Source: Cellulomonas alba (GTDB taxonomy: Bacteria > Actinomycetota > Actinomycetes > Actinomycetales > Cellulomonadaceae). From it: a stretch of 64,000 nucleotides of DNA. Below are positions 60,372 to 64,000 of the stretch, in pieces. The notes beneath the pieces were generated by a model. It was not told where the DNA came from, made no database searches, and saw only the letters and a program-made list of their open reading frames with translations. The stretch spans positions 2,707,461 through 2,771,460 of the forward strand of contig NZ_JAUCGQ010000001.1 in the NCBI RefSeq assembly GCF_030362835.1, given 5' to 3'. Made by a program: the position numbers and the translations under genes. Numbering within the stretch: the stretch's first letter is position 1; every line of letters starts with the position of its first letter.

Positions 60372-60659
60372 GTGGCAACGATCGAGGTCGACCTGGTCGC
60401 GACGGACGGCAAGGTCTGGTCGGGCGTCGCCCGCCAGGTGATCGCCCCCGCCGGCGACGGCGAGATCGGCATCCTCGCCGGGCACACGCCTGTGCTCACG
60501 GTGCTCAAGCCCGGTGAGATCCGGGTCTACGCGCCCGAGTCCGGAGAGCCGGCCCGGTTCACGGTCGAGGGCGGGTTCCTGTCGTTCGACTCGAACGTCA
60601 TGACGATCGTGGTCGACGAGGTCACGGCGGGTCCGACGACCGACGCCACGGCCCGCTGA
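60372..60659 (+). CDS. atpC: ATP synthase epsilon subunit
   Basis: 95 residues, the beta-sandwich only: GDGEIGILAGHTPVLTVLKPG and TVEGGFLSFDSNVMTIVVDE. The C-terminal inhibitory helices of the E. coli protein are almost absent, as in several actinobacteria. GTG start behind AAGGAGG. Confidence 0.95.
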   Translation: MATIEVDLVATDGKVWSGVARQVIAPAGDGEIGILAGHTPVLTVLKPGEIRVYAPESGEPARFTVEGGFLSFDSNVMTIVVDEVTAGPTTDATAR

Positions 60660-60672
60660 GGTCCGCCGCTAC

Positions 60673-61089
60673 GTGACCGGGCTCGTCGTCGCACTGGTCG
60701 GAGCGCTCGTGCTCGCGCTCCTCGCCGGCGGCGGCCTGTGGCTGTCGCGGACCCACACGCTGGGGCACCGCGTCGGCTCGTTCCGTTGCGCGTCCGGCCG
60801 CACCGAGGGCGGTCCCTGGTACGCGGGCGTCGCGCAGTACGGCTCGGAACGCCTGTACTGGTGGCGACGCTGGTCGCTCGCGCCACGGCCGGGCCACCGC
60901 TGGGACCGGGCCGGGTTCGCGATCGTCGCACGTGAGCTGCACGACCTGCAGCTGCCCGGCACGCGCGTGCTGCGCGTGACGTGCGAGGCCGGCGGTCAGC
61001 GCATCTGGCTGCTCATGTCGCCCGAGGCGTACGCCGGGCTGACGTCCTGGATCGAGGCGACGCCGTCGCGCGTCAGCCGCGTCGTCTGA
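60673..61089 (+). CDS. DUF2550 membrane protein
   Basis: 138 residues. One N-terminal helix (GLVVALVGALVLALLAGGGL) and a cytoplasmic domain with FRCASG, GPWYAGVAQYGSERLYWWRRW and GQRIWLLMSPEAYAGLTSWIE, the DUF2550 pattern (Rv1312 type). Function unknown; always next to atpC in actinobacteria. GTG start 13 nt past atpC. Confidence 0.92.
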   Translation: MTGLVVALVGALVLALLAGGGLWLSRTHTLGHRVGSFRCASGRTEGGPWYAGVAQYGSERLYWWRRWSLAPRPGHRWDRAGFAIVARELHDLQLPGTRVLRVTCEAGGQRIWLLMSPEAYAGLTSWIEATPSRVSRVV

Positions 61090-61119
61090 CGCCGCGGCAC
61101 CCACCCGGGGGAAGGTGAC

Positions 61120-61815
61120 ATGCGACTGGTCGTCGCGTCCTGCGCCGCGCGCTACAGCGGCCGGCTCAACGCGAGCCTGCCGCGCGCGACGCGGCTGCTC
61201 GTCGTCAAGGCCGACGGCAGCGTGCTGCTGCACTCGGACGGCGGCTCGTACAAGCCGCTCAACTGGATGAGCCCGCCGTGCACGCTCGCGCTCACGGAGG
61301 TCGACGACGAGTCGGCCGCCGCGGGCGTCACCGCGCGCTGGACGGTGCAGCACCAGAAGTCGGACGACCGGCTCGAGATCGACCTCTACGAGGTCCTGCA
61401 CGACTCCGCGCACGAGCTCGGTGTCGACCCCGGCCTGGTCAAGGACGGCGTCGAGGCGCACCTCCAGGAGCTCCTCGCCGCGCAGATCGGGCTGCTCGGC
61501 GCGGGCCACACGCTGATCCGCCGCGAGTACCCGACGGCCATCGGACCGGTCGACATCCTGGCCCGTGACGCCGCGGGCGGCACCGTCGCGATCGAGATCA
61601 AGCGGCGCGGCGACATCGACGGGGTCGAGCAGCTGACGCGCTACCTCGAGCTGCTGGGCCGCGACCCGCTCCTCGCACCGGTGCGCGGCGTGTTCGCCGC
61701 GCAGGAGATCAAGCCGCAGGCGCGCGTGCTCGCCACCGACCGGGGCATCGCCTGCCTCGTGCTCGACTACGACGCGATGCGCGGCGTGGACGACGTCGAC
61801 GCGCGGCTGTTCTAG
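61120..61815 (+). CDS. nucS: Endonuclease NucS (non-canonical mismatch repair)
   Basis: 231 residues. Cuts mismatched DNA in actinobacteria that lack MutS/MutL. N-terminal DNA-binding domain ([21 protein letters not shown]) and a C-terminal RecB-like nuclease with the catalytic Asp in AIGPVDIL and Glu-x-Lys in [21 protein letters not shown]. It ends DARLF, a short hydrophobic tail of the sort that contacts the sliding clamp. ATG behind GAAGGTG. Confidence 0.97.
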   Translation: MRLVVASCAARYSGRLNASLPRATRLLVVKADGSVLLHSDGGSYKPLNWMSPPCTLALTEVDDESAAAGVTARWTVQHQKSDDRLEIDLYEVLHDSAHELGVDPGLVKDGVEAHLQELLAAQIGLLGAGHTLIRREYPTAIGPVDILARDAAGGTVAIEIKRRGDIDGVEQLTRYLELLGRDPLLAPVRGVFAAQEIKPQARVLATDRGIACLVLDYDAMRGVDDVDARLF

Positions 61816-61818
61816 CGT
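61813..61818 (+). promoter_or_regulatory. Candidate -10 box (TAGCGT) of the gene at 61826
   Basis: TAGCGT, which includes the TAG stop of nucS, lies 7 nt before the next ATG. This suggests a separate leaderless transcript. Confidence 0.45.
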
Positions 61819-61825
61819 CGGGCGC

Positions 61826-62383
61826 ATGACGAGCGCGGCGCCCCGGTCGGGGGCCCCGCACCGGCGGCGCGCGGGCCGCGCGGTGCGGATGGCGCCGCGC
61901 GACCTGGTCGGCGTCGCGTGGCGGTCCGTTGCGGTGCTCGCCGCAGCCAACGGGGTGTTCGCGGTGCCGATGGCGCTCGTCGGCCAGTTCGTGTGGCTGG
62001 CCGTGCTGACGTTCGCCGTGCCGGTGTTCGCGATCGTGGCGGCGGTCGTCGGCGTGCCCGCCGGGCTGGTGGTGGCGCGCCTGCTGCGGGGTCGCGGCGC
62101 CATGGCGCACGTCGGTGCGTTCGCGCTGCTCGGCGGCGTCGCCGGTGCGGGTGTGACGGGTCTCGTGTTCCAGGCCGCGACCGGGTTCGAGCAGCTGGTC
62201 GTGCTCGGGTTCGTCGAGGGCGCGGTCGGCGCCGGCGTCGGCTGCTGGTGGACGCTCGGCCGCATGCGCAGCCCGCGGCTGCCGCGCGTCCCACGTCACG
62301 TGCCGGACGAGCTCGTCGAGGACCTCGACGTCGACCGGCAGCTGGGACTTGCGCCGCCCGGCCCGTCGCGCGACCTGCCCTGA
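61826..62383 (+). CDS. Four-helix membrane protein, unknown
   Basis: 185 residues. A basic N-terminus (RRRAGRAVRMAPRD), four hydrophobic helices (AVLAAANGVFAVPMALVG, VFAIVAAVVGVPAGLVVARLL, VGAFALLGGVAGAGVTGLVF, VVLGFVEGAVGAGVGCWWTL) and an acidic, Pro-rich tail. No family is recognised. ATG at 61826, 10 nt after nucS, with its own -10 box. Confidence 0.72.
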   Translation: MTSAAPRSGAPHRRRAGRAVRMAPRDLVGVAWRSVAVLAAANGVFAVPMALVGQFVWLAVLTFAVPVFAIVAAVVGVPAGLVVARLLRGRGAMAHVGAFALLGGVAGAGVTGLVFQAATGFEQLVVLGFVEGAVGAGVGCWWTLGRMRSPRLPRVPRHVPDELVEDLDVDRQLGLAPPGPSRDLP

Positions 62384-62529
62384 CACGCGACGCTGACGCC
62401 CGGGGCAACCGCCGCCGGAGACGTGGACCGTTCGGGTGAGCCCGCCCGATCGGCCCCCGCGCACGGCCGTGGCCCCGCGAGCGTCGCGCGAGCAGCGGGC
62501 GGTGGCCCGCGCCTGCCGAGGGGAGCGCG

Positions 62530-63057
62530 ATGTCGGGCACAGGGGACGGATCCCCGGACTGGGGCCGGGCCAACCCGCCGGACGCGCCGCTCGCCGACGC
62601 CGGACCGTCTCGCGGCTACCCGGCCCCGCCGTCGCGCCAGCCTGCGTCGGCCGCGATCCCGCACTACCCGGGACGCATCCGTGAGTCCGAGAAGTCGTTC
62701 GTCGTCACGTGGCTCCTCGCCTGGCTGCTCGGTGGTTTCGGCATCGACCGCTTCTACCTGGGCAAGACGTTCTCGGCGGTGCTCAAGCTCGTGACGTTCG
62801 GCGGCCTCGGCATCTGGTGGCTCGTCGACCTGGTGCTCGTGCTGGTCGGCGCCCAGCGGGACGTGCACGGGAACCAGCTCCGGGGGTACGAGCGGTACAG
62901 GGTCCTGGCGTGGGTCGTGACGGTGCTCGTCACCGTCGCGGGCTGGGCGCTGCAGCCCTCCGACGGCGCCGGGCGTGACCTGATCGAGGGCGCGCCGGCC
63001 GGCGGTGGGGTCGTCAGCCTCGTCGCCGGCGCGGTCGCGGGGTCGCTCGCTCGTTGA
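62530..63057 (+). CDS. TM2-domain membrane protein
   Basis: 175 residues. Pro/Ala-rich cytoplasmic front (about 50 residues), then the TM2 hairpin: VTWLLAWLLGGFGIDRFYLG, with the DRFYLGK motif, and LVTFGGLGIWWLVDLVLVL. Two more weak hydrophobic segments follow. TM2 proteins are of unknown role. ATG behind GAGGGGAG. The 146-nt gap before it shows no gene. Confidence 0.88.
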   Translation: MSGTGDGSPDWGRANPPDAPLADAGPSRGYPAPPSRQPASAAIPHYPGRIRESEKSFVVTWLLAWLLGGFGIDRFYLGKTFSAVLKLVTFGGLGIWWLVDLVLVLVGAQRDVHGNQLRGYERYRVLAWVVTVLVTVAGWALQPSDGAGRDLIEGAPAGGGVVSLVAGAVAGSLAR

Positions 63058-63159
63058 CTCGCGGCGCCCGGGACCTGCCCGGCCGCGTCTCTCGCCCGCC
63101 CCGGGTAAGGCCCGCCCCGCGGGCTTCCGCCGTGGTGGACGCGACGGGAGGATTCCGGC

Positions 63160-64000
63160 ATGGACCTCTCGACCGTCGCGCGCAGGGTCGGCACAGCGAT
63201 CGCCGGGAGCGACCCTGCGGAGCGGACCGCCGCGCTCGTCTCGGTGCTGTCCACAGGGATGACCTTCATGCCGGGCCTCCTGCCGCGCGACGGCGCCGAG
63301 CAGGCTGTCGCCACCGGCGTCGTCGCGGCGAGCGAGTACGGCCTCGTCGTCACGTCGCAGTCGATCGCGGCGGCGATCGCGCGTCGGGTGGCAGGCGGCG
63401 GGGACACCCAGGCAGCCACCGCCCGGCGACTCGCGGCGCAGGCCGGGGTCGGCCTCGCCGTGGCGTGCGCGGGCGCGGTGATCGAGCGGGTCGCGTCACC
63501 CCGTCGCGGTGAGCCTGTCCGACGGGCGCTGGCGCGGACCGTCGGCCGCCGGACGTTCCGCGTCGGGCTGTCCGGCGTCGCGGTGGCGGGTCTCGCATCG
63601 GCCGACGCCGCGCTCGGCGAGCGGCACCGCTGGCTGCGACCCGCCTCGGGGAGCGCGGCGATCGTGGCCGGCACGGCGCTCGCGGCCGCGCAGATCCGCC
63701 GGTACCGCGCGGACGACCCGGGGGAGCGGGCGCGGCTGACGCCGCCGTCCGACCCGCTCGGCGGCGAGGCCGCACCACCGGCGCCGGCCGCGGACGGTGC
63801 GCTCCCACCGCTCGCCCGGTCGCTGCTCCTCGGCGGGGCGGTGACCGTCGGCCTGCAGTCGTTCGCGCTCCTCGAGGGCCTCGCGGCGCATGCGGTGAGG
63901 CTCGGCGTCCGGCGCGTCGCGCCGGGCGCCGGACCCCTGGCGGGGGCCGTCGGGCACGGCGTCGCGCTCGGCGCGATCGTGGCCGGTGGGTGGGCTGCGC
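63160..64000 (+). CDS. Multi-helix membrane protein, 3' end outside the window (possible Abhydrolase_9-type)
   Basis: 280 codons are visible and the frame is open at the window end. ATG behind GGGAGGATT. Several hydrophobic segments alternate with short basic or polar loops. The stretch GMTFMPGLLPRDGAEQAVATG, read in parts as FMPGLLPRD, resembles the N-terminal membrane part of actinobacterial alpha/beta-hydrolase (Abhydrolase_9_N) proteins. The catalytic domain would lie beyond 64000, so the call is tentative. Confidence 0.6.
   Translation, partial: MDLSTVARRVGTAIAGSDPAERTAALVSVLSTGMTFMPGLLPRDGAEQAVATGVVAASEYGLVVTSQSIAAAIARRVAGGGDTQAATARRLAAQAGVGLAVACAGAVIERVASPRRGEPVRRALARTVGRRTFRVGLSGVAVAGLASADAALGERHRWLRPASGSAAIVAGTALAAAQIRRYRADDPGERARLTPPSDPLGGEAAPPAPAADGALPPLARSLLLGGAVTVGLQSFALLEGLAAHAVRLGVRRVAPGAGPLAGAVGHGVALGAIVAGGWAA

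Overview
The window is very GC-rich DNA (by eye well over 70 %) from a high-GC Gram-positive bacterium. It most likely comes from Actinobacteria of the order Micrococcales, and a Cellulomonas-like organism fits best. This is an inference, because no rRNA or marker phylogeny could be run. The supports are: the gene order argS-lysA-hom-thrC-thrB-rho-rpmE-prfA-prmC-tsaC-wecA-atpI-atpBEFHAGDC-(DUF2550)-nucS, the same order as in Mycobacterium tuberculosis; NucS-type mismatch repair; PimB'-type phosphatidylinositol mannoside synthesis; an AccA3/AccD/AccE/BirA acyl-CoA carboxylase cluster next to maf; a bifunctional AdhE; and many start codons (GTG or ATG) sitting 5-8 nt behind a TANNNT -10 box (leaderless mRNAs).

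Layout. 1-1.9 kb: EfeU/EfeO ferrous iron uptake behind an IdeR/DtxR-like box. 2.0-5.2 kb: NUDIX hydrolase, carboxylase alpha chain, Maf (minus strand). 5.4-9.7 kb: VKOR, DUF885 protein, SigE-family ECF sigma factor and its probable anti-sigma partner. 9.7-14.3 kb: accE, an acidic unknown, accD (minus), divergent birA and a class III adenylate cyclase. 14.6-17.1 kb: a DUF222/HNH endonuclease behind a perfect LexA box, facing an SRAP protein. 17.3-29.9 kb: accessory and metabolic genes (two MFS exporters, an aminotransferase, a lipoprotein, adhE, a Na+/H+ antiporter, a DJ-1/PfpI protein, small unknown proteins, tRNA-Arg(CCG), a GntR regulator). 29.9-41.5 kb: argS, lysA, a secreted Ig-repeat protein, hom-thrC-thrB and rho. 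41.6-48.5 kb: an insertion in the conserved order with a BAAT-like lipoprotein, a decayed gene, a DinB-family protein, a two-gene envelope module of unknown function and pimB. 48.7-64 kb: rpmE, prfA, prmC, tsaC, wecA, the whole ATP synthase operon, DUF2550, nucS and three membrane-protein genes, the last cut by the window end.

How the genes work together. AccA3 (biotinylated by BirA), AccD and AccE make one acyl-CoA carboxylase. ArgS/LysA and Hom/ThrC/ThrB supply amino acids and charged tRNA. PrfA and PrmC are translation termination factor and its methylase. TsaC modifies tRNA. WecA and PimB start envelope glycoconjugates. AtpI-AtpC builds the proton ATP synthase. NucS, the SRAP protein and the LexA-controlled HNH protein bear on DNA integrity.

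No insertion sequence, prophage, CRISPR array or defence island was recognised. The most notable observations are the LexA box on the HNH gene, a 54-bp triplicated repeat that forms the start of lysA and carries GTG codons, a probable CTG start of atpB, palindrome clusters in front of an unknown two-gene envelope module and in front of hom, and the widespread leaderless starts.
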